Shown piece by piece: positions 1 through 8,330 of a DNA stretch of 64,000 bases. The stretch is from NCBI RefSeq assembly GCF_000244975.1, contig NZ_CM001440.1, forward strand, positions 1,601,538 to 1,665,537, in the 5' to 3' direction. Within the stretch, counting starts at the first letter, position 1. Each line of letters begins with the position of its first letter. Both the position numbers and the translations under genes were made by a program. The DNA is from Saccharomonospora cyanea NA-134. GTDB lineage: Bacteria; Actinomycetota; Actinomycetes; Mycobacteriales; Pseudonocardiaceae. Under the pieces are notes generated by a model that was not told where the DNA came from, made no database searches, and saw nothing but the letters and a program-made list of their open reading frames with translations.

Positions 1-778
1 GGTGATCGATGTGGCGCAGTACGTGCGCGCGGGTGGACGTCACGTCGACGCCGTCCCCGCGTAGTGCTCTCACGATGCTGCCGGGATGGTCCGGGTTCAC
101 GACCCGGCCACCGAACGCGGCGGTGATGCGTTCGGCCAGTTCGGCGAGTCTGCGGGGCCGCTGCCCCGACGGCACCCTCGGGCCCAGCAGGTCGGTGAGC
201 AGTTCCCGATGCACGTCCGCCCGCCACGGCAACCCGTCGGCGGACATCTCCACCGCGGCCAGCGCGCTGGCCGACTCGGCCGCCGTGAGCAGCCGTGTCC
301 GATCGGGGTGGGGCAGGCCACGCAACCGCTGTCGCTGGTCGTCGTGCACGACGTCGGCGGCCTCGCTCACGTCGACGTCCGGGGGCAGGCCCGAGTCGTG
401 GAGCTCGAACAGGGTCGGCTCGTCACCCGTCTCGTGATGGTCGCCGCCGGTTTCGGGCGGCGGTGGCAGGCCCCGGGCCCTGGCGTAGGCCGCGGCGAGC
501 GTGCGTGACTCGCCGTGGCGACCCGCGTGGCCGAGCAGCAGGTACTCGGTCAAAGCGAGATCGGTGCACCGGCCCACGCGCACGCCGTGGGCGACCAACG
601 GCGGGTAGTCGTGCTCGACGGACGTGAACACCCACCGCGGTGCGTACTCGCGTTCCCAGGTGTGTACCAGTGCGGCGGCCTCGGCCGTGCCGAGACCACT
701 CGTGGGTACACCGGACACGGACACCGAGGGCCGCAGCAGGTATCTGCCGTCCGGTTGCCGTGCCACGGTGATGTGCAC
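1..778 (-). CDS. Family A DNA polymerase-like protein (bifunctional 3'-5' exonuclease/polymerase type), 5' part only
   Basis: The gene reads leftward off the window, so only about the first 259 residues are present. They begin VHITVARQPDGRYLLRPS and reach a stretch with FGGRVVNPDHPGSIVRALR and DVTSTRAHVLRHIDH. This is the N-terminal layout of the actinobacterial proteins annotated as bifunctional 3'-5' exonuclease/DNA polymerase, about 550 residues long, in which a degenerate exonuclease-like domain precedes a PolA fold. The catalytic polymerase motifs would lie beyond the left edge, so activity cannot be judged. The start is the GTG at 778; no Shine-Dalgarno lies before it, so the transcript may be leaderless. 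It diverges from the acyl-CoA ligase gene across a shared spacer holding an inverted repeat. Confidence 0.72.
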   Translation of the reverse strand, partial: MHITVARQPDGRYLLRPSVSVSGVPTSGLGTAEAAALVHTWEREYAPRWVFTSVEHDYPPLVAHGVRVGRCTDLALTEYLLLGHAGRHGESRTLAAAYARARGLPPPPETGGDHHETGDEPTLFELHDSGLPPDVDVSEAADVVHDDQRQRLRGLPHPDRTRLLTAAESASALAAVEMSADGLPWRADVHRELLTDLLGPRVPSGQRPRRLAELAERITAAFGGRVVNPDHPGSIVRALRGDGVDVTSTRAHVLRHIDH

Positions 779-824
779 GAAGGAATTGTGCGGCGGGACA
801 CCGACATTCCGGGCTCGACGCCTT

Positions 825-844
825 AACCTACTTGCGGGTAGGTT
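825..844. promoter_or_regulatory. Inverted repeat, TetR-type operator candidate
   Basis: AACCTAC, six bases, GTAGGTT form a perfect 7-base inverted repeat in the short divergent spacer between the polymerase-like gene and the acyl-CoA ligase. Size and spacing fit a TetR-family operator, as often found before actinobacterial fatty-acid genes. No TetR gene lies next to it, so the binding protein is unknown. Confidence 0.4.
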
Positions 845-873
845 GAGGGTGCCACGGGAACGAGGAGGTGCTG

Positions 874-2490
874 ATGCGGCCATCACCGCTGGTCGACGTC
901 GCGAGTGCGGTGGCACGGACCGCCCGCAGCATCGCGGTGCTGTATCGCGCGGGGCTCGTGCCGGTGCCCCGCCTCGACGAGGCCGTCCGGTCGCTCGTCG
1001 CCACCCGACGCTACGGGCCGCTGGCCGGTTCCGTCCGCATCGCCGCGCGCCGCGCCCCGCACGCCGTCGGCCTCGTCGACGAACGAGGATCGATGACGTT
1101 CGCCCAGCTCGACCTGCGTTCGAACGCGCTGGCACGGGCCTGGTCGCAGCGCGGTGTGCGGCCGGGAACCACGCTGGCCGTGCTCTGTCGCGACCATCGC
1201 GGCCTCGTGCTCACCCTGCTCGCCGCGGGCAAGCTCGGGGTTCCGGTGCTGCTGCTCAACACCGGGTTCGCCAAGCCTCAGCTCACCGACGTCGTCGCGC
1301 GCGAGAAGGTCGGCGTGCTGGTCCACGACGAGGAGTTCACGGGCCTGCTCGGCGACATCGTCGGCGTCGACCGCTACCTCGCGTGGACGGACTCCGACTC
1401 CGCCGACTCGCCGCTGCTCGAAGACGTCATCGCGGGCAGTGACGACCACCCGCTGCCCGCACCCGCCAAACCCGGCGGGTTCGTTCTGCTCACCAGCGGT
1501 ACCACGGGCACCCCGAAGGGCGCGCCCCGGCCGAAGGTCTCGGCGCTGCACTCCGCGGAGTTCCTCGACCGCATTCCCCTGCGGGTCGGTGAGGCGACGT
1601 ACTTCGGGGCGCCGCTGTTCCACGCCACCGGCATCTCGCAGTTCATCCTCTCGTGCGCGCTCGGCTGCACGGTGGTGTTGCGCAGGCGGTTCGACCCCGA
1701 AGCCACGCTGCGCGGCGTCGCCGAGCACCGGTGCACCGCGGTCGTGCTCGTGCCGACCATGCTCCAGCGGATCCTCGACCTCGGGGCGGACGTGCTGGCC
1801 AGGTACGACACGTCCAGCCTGCGCGTGATCTTCGTCGCGGGCTCGGCGCTCGCGCCCGAAGTGGGCAACCGTGCCAGGGAGGCGTTCGGCGACGTGGTCC
1901 ACAACGTGTACGGCTCCACGGAGGTCGCGGTGGCCACCGTCGCGACACCCGAGGACTGGGTGAGGGCGCCGGGCACCGTGGGGCGGCCGCCCGTGGGGTG
2001 CCGGGTCGCGCTCTACGACGACGAGGGCAGGCGCATCACCACGCCGTACGTCACCGGCCGGGTGTTCGTCGGCAGTGGCCTCGCGTTCAAGGGCTACACC
2101 GACGGCGCGACCAGGGACACGGTCGACGGCCTGATCGCCACCGGAGACGTCGGGCACGTCGACGCCGACGGGCTGCTGTTCATCGACGGCCGCGACGACG
2201 AGATGATCGTCTCGGGCGGGGAGAACGTCTATCCCGTCGAGGTCGAGAACGTGCTCGTGGAGCACCCCGACGTGCGCGAGGCCGCTGTGATCGGAGTGCC
2301 CGACGAGGAGTTCGGGCAGCGGCTCAAGGCGTTCGTCGTCGTGCGTGACGGGGCGGAGGCGGACGCGGAGCTCCTGCGCGAGCACGTGCGGAACAACCTG
2401 GCGCGGTTCAAGGTGCCCCGCGACGTCGAGTTCCTCGACAGCCTGCCCCGCAACTCCACCGGAAAGGTCCTCCGCAAGGCGCTGGAGTAG
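874..2490 (+). CDS. Fatty-acyl-CoA synthetase (FadD-like, AMP-binding)
   Basis: The 538-residue protein is an ANL-superfamily adenylating enzyme that should activate a fatty or related carboxylic acid to its CoA thioester through an acyl-AMP. The P-loop motif LLTSGTTGTPKG lies near residues 206-217. The YGSTE motif lies near 345, the TGDVGH and GRDDEMIVSGGENVYP motifs follow around 430-450, and the C-terminal catalytic lysine motif NSTGKVLRKAL ends the protein. ATG 874 is preferred over GTG 868 because GAGGAGG at 862-868 sits five bases ahead of it. An inverted repeat at 825-844 may be its operator. The nearest relatives are probably FadD2/FadD12-type ligases; the substrate is not readable from sequence. 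Confidence 0.88.
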   Translation: MRPSPLVDVASAVARTARSIAVLYRAGLVPVPRLDEAVRSLVATRRYGPLAGSVRIAARRAPHAVGLVDERGSMTFAQLDLRSNALARAWSQRGVRPGTTLAVLCRDHRGLVLTLLAAGKLGVPVLLLNTGFAKPQLTDVVAREKVGVLVHDEEFTGLLGDIVGVDRYLAWTDSDSADSPLLEDVIAGSDDHPLPAPAKPGGFVLLTSGTTGTPKGAPRPKVSALHSAEFLDRIPLRVGEATYFGAPLFHATGISQFILSCALGCTVVLRRRFDPEATLRGVAEHRCTAVVLVPTMLQRILDLGADVLARYDTSSLRVIFVAGSALAPEVGNRAREAFGDVVHNVYGSTEVAVATVATPEDWVRAPGTVGRPPVGCRVALYDDEGRRITTPYVTGRVFVGSGLAFKGYTDGATRDTVDGLIATGDVGHVDADGLLFIDGRDDEMIVSGGENVYPVEVENVLVEHPDVREAAVIGVPDEEFGQRLKAFVVVRDGAEADAELLREHVRNNLARFKVPRDVEFLDSLPRNSTGKVLRKALE

Positions 2491-2500
2491 CTCTGAAGCA

Positions 2501-2607
2501 ACCGTGTCCGCAGGTGGTGCACGGGTGTTGGCAGTTCTGGTACGTGGGGTTCGGTGTTCGCGCCGTAGGCTGCGGACACGCGTGCGGGAAGTGCGGACAC
2601 GGTGTCA
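2501..2607. repeat. Dispersed intergenic inverted-repeat element
   Basis: The spacer between the acyl-CoA ligase and the XRE remnant is almost entirely an imperfect inverted repeat. ACCGTGTCCGCA (2501-2512) pairs perfectly with TGCGGACACGGT (2592-2603). Inner arms (CACGGGTGTTGGCAG against CTGCGGACACGCGTG) pair at 12 of 15 positions around a loop of about 35 bases. The right end, TGCGGACACGGTGTCA (2592-2607), recurs exactly in reverse complement at 20325-20340. It could act as a terminator, a protein-binding array or a small non-autonomous element. Confidence 0.7.
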
Positions 2608-2886
2608 GGCAAGGTGGCGGCGGGAGGCGATACCGCGCGGGCGCGGCGGTGGGAGGAGGCTCAGCAGGGAGCCCGTCGGGACGTCGAGGATCTGTTCCAG
2701 CGCCAGCACCGCGCGCAGTGACCGCTGCCGTTCGGGCTGACGCTTGCCGGACTGCCAGTAGCTCAGCGCGGTGACACTCACGGGGACGCCGCGTTCCTGC
2801 AACCTCACCTGGATGCGGTCGAGGCTCAGGCCACTCGTGGAGATCGCCGACCGAAGCTCTTCGGAAAACGCCGTCGCGCTACTCAT
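2605..2886 (-). pseudogene. Truncated XRE-type helix-turn-helix regulator
   Basis: Ninety-three residues remain of a regulator family whose members, as I recall them, usually run to about 300 residues. They have this N-terminal DNA-binding domain (FSEELRSAISTSGLSLDRI, then VSVTALSYWQSGKRQPER) followed by a ligand or dimerisation domain. Here the reading frame ends just after the family's PPPRPRG segment, and the TGA stop is supplied by the end of the intergenic repeat at 2592-2607. It may be a domain remnant, or a short DNA-binding protein that still works. It diverges from the subtilase gene. Confidence 0.55.
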
Positions 2887-2973
2887 CGTATTCCCCCGAC
2901 TACCCTTGAATAACGATATGGGAACACGTTAGCAGCACCTGTAACGCCTGGTGAGGAAGCTGATGCGAAAGAG

Positions 2974-2991
2974 TTAGCCCAAACGGGCTAA
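2974..2991. promoter_or_regulatory. Perfect hairpin/inverted repeat upstream of the subtilase gene
   Basis: TTAGCCC, AAAC, GGGCTAA form a perfect 7-base inverted repeat with a four-base spacer in the divergent region between the XRE remnant and the subtilase. It is well placed for an operator of either gene. Nothing identifies the regulator. Confidence 0.35.
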
Positions 2992-3103
2992 TGCTCACTC
3001 CGTCGAATGGCTCAGAACTGGTAAATGTGAATCATTGCCCATGTTCCACGGTCAGGGCTCTCATGGTCACACCACGTTGTCGCCTGACACGGAAAGGTTA
3101 CTG

Positions 3104-4312
3104 ATGGGCACCTCCAAGAAAACCACACGGGCGGCCCTGACCGGTGCCGTCGCGGTGGGTGTGACGGGACTGTTCGCCGCAGCGGTGGCTCCCGCGCACG
3201 CCGAGACGGGACAGATCGTCCACGCGGAGTCGGCACGCGCGATCGACGGCAGCTACATCGTCGTGCTGAAGGACGACAAGGCCGGTTCGCTGTCGGCCTC
3301 GGCGGTGTCCGCGCAGGCGCGCACACTCGCCGCCGACTACGGCGCCACGGTGAAGCAGACGTTCGACACGGCGATCGACGGTTTCGCCGTCGCCGCCGAC
3401 GAGGCGACGGCGAAGCGGCTGGCCGCCGACGAGTCCGTCGCGTTCGTCAGCCAGAACCAGCGGTTCCACATCGCCGACGAGTCGGGTACGCAGGCCGTCT
3501 CGTCGTGGGGCCTCGACCGGATCGACCAGCGAGACCTGCCGCTGGACGACAGCTACACGCCGCCGACCTCGGCCTCGGAGGTCACGGCGTACATCATCGA
3601 CACCGGCGTGTCGGAGCACAGCGACTTCGGCGACCGCCTCCAGCCGGGCGCGGACTTCGTGGACAACGACGACGACGCCACCGACGAGAACGGGCACGGC
3701 ACGCACGTGGCCGGCACGATCGGCGGCTCGACCTACGGTGTGGCGCCCGACGTGAACCTCGTCGGGGTGCGGGTGCTCGACGCGAACGGCAGCGGCACCA
3801 CCGCCGGCGTCATCGCGGGTGTCGAGTGGGTCGCCGAGAACGCGTCCGGGCCGTCCGTGGCGAACATGAGCCTGGGCGGTGGCGCCGACGCGGCTCTCGA
3901 CGCGGCCGTCCTCGGTGCCATCGAGGCCGGTGTCACGTTCGGTGTCGCGGCGGGCAACGAGTCGTCCGACGCGAACAACTCGTCGCCGGCCCGGGTCACC
4001 GAGGCGATCACCGTGGCGGCCAGCGACCAGGACGACAGCCAGGCGTACTTCTCCAACTACGGCGACGTGGTGGACATCTACGCTCCCGGTGTGAACATCA
4101 CCTCGGCGTGGCACGACGGCGGTGAGAACACCATCAGCGGTACCTCGATGGCGACTCCGCACGTGGTCGGTGCGGCCGCGCTGCACCTGGCCGCCAACCC
4201 GGACGCCTCGCCCGCCGAGGTCGCCGACGCGCTGACCTCCTCGGCGACGCCGGACGTCATCTCCAACCCGACGGGACAGACCCCGAACCGCCTGCTCTAC
4301 GTGGGCGGCTGA
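3104..4312 (+). CDS. Secreted subtilisin-family serine protease (S8, aqualysin/proteinase K type)
   Basis: A 402-residue pre-pro-protease. Residues 1 to about 30 are a Sec signal peptide (KK-TT-R start, hydrophobic core, APAHA cleavage region). An I9 inhibitor propeptide follows (GSYIVVLKDD to the VAFVSQNQRF segment). The mature S8 domain carries the full triad: Asp166 in AYIIDTGV, His198 in GHGTHVAG and Ser348 in SGTSMATPH. There is no C-terminal extra domain. ATG 3104 is chosen because GGAAAGG lies just upstream and the signal peptide then starts naturally. It should be exported and self-processed. A strong hairpin terminator follows, so it is probably transcribed alone. A subtilisin-inhibitor-like gene lies about 8 kb downstream. 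Confidence 0.93.
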   Translation: MGTSKKTTRAALTGAVAVGVTGLFAAAVAPAHAETGQIVHAESARAIDGSYIVVLKDDKAGSLSASAVSAQARTLAADYGATVKQTFDTAIDGFAVAADEATAKRLAADESVAFVSQNQRFHIADESGTQAVSSWGLDRIDQRDLPLDDSYTPPTSASEVTAYIIDTGVSEHSDFGDRLQPGADFVDNDDDATDENGHGTHVAGTIGGSTYGVAPDVNLVGVRVLDANGSGTTAGVIAGVEWVAENASGPSVANMSLGGGADAALDAAVLGAIEAGVTFGVAAGNESSDANNSSPARVTEAITVAASDQDDSQAYFSNYGDVVDIYAPGVNITSAWHDGGENTISGTSMATPHVVGAAALHLAANPDASPAEVADALTSSATPDVISNPTGQTPNRLLYVGG

Positions 4313-4354
4313 CGCGACACCGCGTGCACTCGCACGTCATTTCTCCTCCTGCAC

Positions 4355-4389
4355 AGGCCGGCCCGGCGCACCTCGCGTCGGGCCGGCCT
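4355..4389 (+). terminator. Hairpin terminator after the subtilase gene
   Basis: AGGCCGGCCCG (4355-4365) and CGGGCCGGCCT (4379-4389) form a perfect 11-base GC stem with a 13-base loop, followed by TTGTT. It lies 43 bases after the protease stop and before the next gene. Confidence 0.75.
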
Positions 4390-4425
4390 TGTTACTGTCG
4401 GGTAAGGTCCGGGTAGGGTCTGCGT

Positions 4426-5181
4426 ATGGCCGTACGGAAGAACATCGTGATCACCGGTGCCAGCGCCGGTCTCGGTGAGGGAATGGCCCGGAAGTTCGCC
4501 GCACAGGGGCGCAACCTCGCGCTGTGTGCCCGTCGTCGCGACCGGCTCGACGCCCTCGCCGCGGAACTCACCGAGCGGCACCCCGGCATCCGTGTCGTCG
4601 TCCGTGAGCTCGACGTCAACGACCACGACCGGGTTTTCACGGTCTTCGACGAGTTCCGCTCGGAACTCGGTGTCCTCGACCGGGTGGTCGTCAACGCGGG
4701 TCTCGGCAAGGGGCAGCCCGTCGGCACGGGGTACTTCACCGCCAACCGGCAGACCGTGGAGACGAACCTCGTCGCCGGGCTGGCGCAGTGCGAGGCCGCT
4801 GTGTCGATCTTCCGGGAGCAGAACGCGGGGCACCTCGTGGTGGTGTCGTCGTTCAGCGCCGTGCGGGGCATGCCGCGCAACCTCACCGCCTACGCGGCCT
4901 CGAAGGCGGGCATCGCCACGCTCGCCGACGGCATCCGTGCGGACCTGTCGACCACACCGATCGCCGTCACCACCGTGCTGCCCGGCTACATCGAGTCGGA
5001 GATGACCCGACGAACCTCGGGGCGGACCCCGCTGCTGGCGAGCGCGGACGCGGGCGCGCGGGCACTGGTCAAGGCGATCGAACGTGAGCCCGCGAGGGCC
5101 TACGTGCCGACCTGGCCGTGGACGCCGCTCAGCGTGCTCGTGCGTGTGTTGCCGACGAGCCTGTTCCGCAGGTTCGCCTGA
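4426..5181 (+). CDS. SDR family oxidoreductase
   Basis: A 251-residue classical short-chain dehydrogenase/reductase. The Rossmann nucleotide motif TGASAGLGEG is at residues 10-19, the NAG motif is in VVVNAGLGKG, and the catalytic Tyr156/Lys160 pair is in YAASK. The arginine-rich stretch after strand 2 (CARRRDR) suggests NADP(H) preference. The C-terminal segment (VPTWPWTPLSVLVRVLP) is hydrophobic and may touch the membrane, as in SDRs acting on lipids. It is followed after 22 bases by a histidine phosphatase gene, probably in one transcript. The substrate is not determinable. Confidence 0.85.
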   Translation: MAVRKNIVITGASAGLGEGMARKFAAQGRNLALCARRRDRLDALAAELTERHPGIRVVVRELDVNDHDRVFTVFDEFRSELGVLDRVVVNAGLGKGQPVGTGYFTANRQTVETNLVAGLAQCEAAVSIFREQNAGHLVVVSSFSAVRGMPRNLTAYAASKAGIATLADGIRADLSTTPIAVTTVLPGYIESEMTRRTSGRTPLLASADAGARALVKAIEREPARAYVPTWPWTPLSVLVRVLPTSLFRRFA

Positions 5182-5203
5182 ACGAGAAGGGAAGGACCCG
5201 CGG

Positions 5204-5866
5204 ATGGGAGCCGTCTACCTGGTCCGGCACGGGCAGGCGTCGTTCGGTGCGGCGAACTACGACGTGTTGTCCGACCTCGGGCGTGCCCAGGCTCGGGCCG
5301 TCGGAGTCGAACTCGCCCGCCGTGGCGTGAGCGTGTCCGCGGCACGGTGCGGCACGCTGGCGCGACAGCGTGCCACCGCGGAACTGGCGCTCGCGGAGTC
5401 CGGCTCCGGCACACCCGTCGAGCCCGACGCCCGGTGGAACGAGTACGACCACGTCGACATCGCGGCGCACCACGGCGGAGGGGCAGCGCAGGACAGTGCC
5501 GACCCGAGGGCCTACCAGGACGCGCTGGAGAAGGCGTTGACGGCGTGGATCGAGGCGGGGGCGGACGGCCCGTGCGCCGAGACGTGGCCGATGTTCCTGG
5601 CCCGCGTGCGCGCGGTGTTCGACGAGGTCTCCTCGAGCCTGGGCAAGGGGGAGCGGGCCGTGGTCTTCACGTCGGGCGGGGTGATCTCGGCGTTGTGTGG
5701 TGACCTGTTGGGGGATGCCGCCAGGGGAATGCTGTCCCTGAACCGGGTGACGGTGAACGCGGGACTGACCAAGGTGGTCACCGGGCGCTCCGGCACCACG
5801 CTGGTGTCGTTCAACGAGCACGGCCACTTCGACGGTGAGGCGACGGGTCTGCTGACCTACCGTTGA
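5204..5866 (+). CDS. Histidine phosphatase family protein (phosphoglycerate-mutase-like)
   Basis: A 220-residue protein of the branch 1 histidine phosphatase superfamily. The catalytic motif RHGQ is at residues 8-11 (LVRHGQASFG). The TLARQRATAEL segment matches the second arginine region of the family, and the second catalytic histidine is expected in the VVFTSGGVISAL region, where Ser-Gly-Gly replaces the usual His-Gly-Gly. That substitution is worth noting and may weaken or alter catalysis. ATG 5204 is chosen because GAGAAGGGAAGG lies about ten bases upstream; longer in-frame starts would overlap the SDR gene. It probably forms a bicistron with that gene. Confidence 0.8.
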   Translation: MGAVYLVRHGQASFGAANYDVLSDLGRAQARAVGVELARRGVSVSAARCGTLARQRATAELALAESGSGTPVEPDARWNEYDHVDIAAHHGGGAAQDSADPRAYQDALEKALTAWIEAGADGPCAETWPMFLARVRAVFDEVSSSLGKGERAVVFTSGGVISALCGDLLGDAARGMLSLNRVTVNAGLTKVVTGRSGTTLVSFNEHGHFDGEATGLLTYR

Positions 5867-5873
5867 GCGGCGC

Positions 5874-6494
5874 TCACGTGGTCGCGAGTTCGGGGAGCAC
5901 GTCGTCGACGAGCGACTGGAGTACCTGGCTGAGCAGCGTGTGCACCTGGGCGCGGTCGAGCGTGCCGCGTACGAGCCACTCGCGGCCCGCGACCTTCACC
6001 ATGCCGCCGTAGGCGCGGATGACGGCGTTGAACTGTTCCCACCGCGGGTCGTCGCGGGCGAAACCCATGGCTTCCAGGACACGGTCGGCAGCGTGGCGGT
6101 CGGCGTCGTCGAGGATGCGTTCGACTTCGAGGTCACGTCCGATGCCTTCCGGGGTGATGACGGCGAGCCACGTCTTCTCCTGCTTGCTCACCATGTCCAT
6201 GAACCAGTCGACCGCGGCCTTGGCGCGTTCCTCGGTGGAACCTTCGGGCAGCCCCGTCGCGACGTCGTAGGGGATGTTGAGGGCGCGCCGTACCACGGCC
6301 AGATACAGCTCGCGTTTGGTGCCGAAGTAGTGGTTGATCAACCCCCGGGCCACGCCCGCGCGTGCGGCGATGTCCGACGTGGACACATCGGCGTACGGGC
6401 GTTCTCCGAACAGTTCGGCGGCACAGGCGAAGATCTGCTCTCTACGCTCGTCGGGTTCCAGCCGCCGCCACTTCGGCACGGATTCCGTGGTCAT
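5874..6494 (-). CDS. TetR family transcriptional regulator
   Basis: A 206-residue repressor-like protein. An N-terminal TetR helix-turn-helix lies at about residues 14-62 (RREQIFACAAELFGERPYADVS, then IAARAGVARGLINHYFGTKREL), followed by an all-helical ligand-binding domain. It lies 13 bases downstream of the cholesterol-oxidase-like gene on the same strand, so the two are probably cotranscribed and it may respond to a sterol or lipid. ATG 6494 is preferred; longer in-frame versions run into the oxidoreductase gene. It ends tail to tail with the phosphatase gene, eight bases away. Confidence 0.85.
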   Translation of the reverse strand: MTTESVPKWRRLEPDERREQIFACAAELFGERPYADVSTSDIAARAGVARGLINHYFGTKRELYLAVVRRALNIPYDVATGLPEGSTEERAKAAVDWFMDMVSKQEKTWLAVITPEGIGRDLEVERILDDADRHAADRVLEAMGFARDDPRWEQFNAVIRAYGGMVKVAGREWLVRGTLDRAQVHTLLSQVLQSLVDDVLPELATT

Positions 6495-6507
6495 GCGGTG
6501 GAGTTTC

Positions 6508-8217
6508 TCACGCGGACCCGCGTTTCGCCGGGAAAATCGGCAGCCGGAGGGCCCCGACGGCCGTGGTGGGCACGATCGGGTGGTCCGGTGCGACGGGTGC
6601 GATCCGTTCGTAGGGGGCGGACAGTGGTGGGCGGGGATCCGGCTCGCCCTTGTTGGGCCACAGGGCCATGGCGCGTTCGGCCTGCGCGGTGATCGTGAGC
6701 GACGGGTTGACACCCAGGTTGGCCGACACCGCCGAACCGTCCATGATGTGCAGTCCCGGATGGCCGTACACCCGTTGGTAGGCGTCCACCACGCCGGTGT
6801 CCGGGGAGTCCCCGATGACGCAACCACCGATGAAGTGGCCCGTCAACGGGCGGTCGAACAGGTCGTTCCAGCCGCCGCCCGCGATGCCGCCGATGCGGTC
6901 GGCGATCCGGCGCACCACGTCGTGTCCCGCCGGGATCCAGGTGGGGCTCGGCTCGCCCACGCCCTGTTTCGTGAGCATGCGCCTGCCGAACAGGCCCCGC
7001 CGCGTGTAGGTGGTGACGGAGTTGTCGAGCGACTGCATCACCAACAGCGCGATCGTCTGTTCCGACCAGTGGCGTGGGTTGTGCAACGCGGGCAACCTCC
7101 GCCTCTGACGTGCCAACTCCGCGAGCCCGGCCCGCCACCGGGGTTTGCCGGGGACGGGGTCGACCAGCACGGTCCCGAGCAGGCCCAGCAGGTTGCTGCC
7201 CTTGCCGTAGCGCACCGGTTCGACATGGGTGACCTCGTCGGGATGGAAGGACGAACTGATCGCGACACCGCGGTGGTACGCCGCGTCGCGGCGAGTCGTG
7301 CGCGCGGCCAGGACGGCTTCGGAGTTCGTTCTCGCGAGTAGGCCGAGCCGCGACGAGAGCCGGGGCAGCAGCCCACGGTCGCGCATGCGGTGCAGGAGTC
7401 GCTGGGTGCCCAGGGAGGAAGCGGCGAACACCACCTGCTCGGCCGTGAAGACGCGCTTGCGCCAGCGCTGTGTCGTGTGAACGGAGGAGCAGGCGTAGCC
7501 ACCACCGGGTAGTGGGCGGACCTCGGTCACCGTCGTGAGCGGGTGCACGGTCGCGCCCGCTTTCTCGGCGAGGTGGAGGTAGTTCTTCACCAGGGTGTTC
7601 TTGGCGCCGTGCCGGCAACCGGTGAGGCACTCGCCGCAGTGCGTGCAGGCACGCCGGTCGGGGCCCAACCCGCCGAAGAAGGGGTCGGGCACCCTCGTCC
7701 CCGGTCGTGTGTCGCCGTCTCCGAAGAACACGCCGACGGGTGTCGGGCGGTAGGTGCGGCCGACGCCCAGGTCCTCGGCGACCTGCCGCATCACCTCGTC
7801 GGCCGGGGACGTCCACGGGTTGGTGGTCACGCCGAGCATGCGTTTCGCCTGGTCGTAGTAGGGAGCGAGCTCGGTCTTCCAGTCCGTGATGTCCGCCCAC
7901 TGCCGGTCGGCGAAGAACGTGCCGGGCGGCTCGTACAGCGTGTTGCCGTAGCCGAGGGAACCGCCGCCGACCCCGGCTCCGGTCACCACGAGGACGTCCG
8001 GGAAGGGGGTGACGCGCAGGATCCCCGTGCAGCCGAGCAGGGGGGCGAACAGGTAGTCGCGCAGGTGCCACGACGTCCGCGCGAACTCGTGGTCGGCGAA
8101 GCGCCTGCCCGCCTCCAGAACGCCTACCCGGTAGCCCTTCTCGGTGAGCCGTAACGCGCTGACGCTGCCACCGAAGCCGGACCCGATGACCACGACGTCG
8201 TAGTCGAATCGCACCAT
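6508..8217 (-). CDS. choD: GMC oxidoreductase, cholesterol-oxidase (ChoD)-like
   Basis: A 569-residue flavoprotein closely resembling mycobacterial ChoD (Rv3409c). The FAD Rossmann motif VVVIGSGFGGS starts about residue 6, followed by GYRVGVLEAG, GAGVGGGSLGYGNTLY, a ferredoxin-like cysteine segment CTHCGECLTGCRHGAKNT, and the C-terminal SANLGVNPSLTITAQAERA flavin-binding region. The family is annotated as FAD-dependent sterol oxidoreductase, but the true substrate of this branch is uncertain. The cysteine segment looks more like the FAD-linked membrane dehydrogenases than secreted cholesterol oxidases, and no signal peptide is present. ATG 8217 puts the Rossmann fold at the N terminus as expected. 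It heads a two-gene unit with the TetR gene. Confidence 0.85.
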   Translation of the reverse strand: MVRFDYDVVVIGSGFGGSVSALRLTEKGYRVGVLEAGRRFADHEFARTSWHLRDYLFAPLLGCTGILRVTPFPDVLVVTGAGVGGGSLGYGNTLYEPPGTFFADRQWADITDWKTELAPYYDQAKRMLGVTTNPWTSPADEVMRQVAEDLGVGRTYRPTPVGVFFGDGDTRPGTRVPDPFFGGLGPDRRACTHCGECLTGCRHGAKNTLVKNYLHLAEKAGATVHPLTTVTEVRPLPGGGYACSSVHTTQRWRKRVFTAEQVVFAASSLGTQRLLHRMRDRGLLPRLSSRLGLLARTNSEAVLAARTTRRDAAYHRGVAISSSFHPDEVTHVEPVRYGKGSNLLGLLGTVLVDPVPGKPRWRAGLAELARQRRRLPALHNPRHWSEQTIALLVMQSLDNSVTTYTRRGLFGRRMLTKQGVGEPSPTWIPAGHDVVRRIADRIGGIAGGGWNDLFDRPLTGHFIGGCVIGDSPDTGVVDAYQRVYGHPGLHIMDGSAVSANLGVNPSLTITAQAERAMALWPNKGEPDPRPPLSAPYERIAPVAPDHPIVPTTAVGALRLPIFPAKRGSA

Positions 8218-8289
8218 GCGTCCACGGTCGACCAGGTGTTGGCAATCTGGCAATGAAGCGATCGGGTGGTTCGGCGGCGGTGAACTAGG

Positions 8290-8308
8290 GTAGGAAAGGC
8301 ATACCTAA
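8290..8308. promoter_or_regulatory. IdeR/DtxR iron-box-like sequence
   Basis: Read on the minus strand, the 19-mer ending at 8290 matches the IdeR consensus TTAGGTTAGGCTAACCTAA at 13 of 19 positions, including the outer TTAGGT half and the CCTA of the other half. It lies about 22 bases before the siderophore-interacting protein gene, the position expected for iron repression. Confidence 0.6.
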
Positions 8309-8330
8309 CAAACGTACTCAGGGAGTTCGG

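Noticed and set aside
883-2385. 500-residue open frame on the minus strand opposite the acyl-CoA ligase
   Set aside because: It is a high-GC antisense frame without family motifs, while the plus-strand ligase has all its motifs. Similar long shadow frames were dropped elsewhere.
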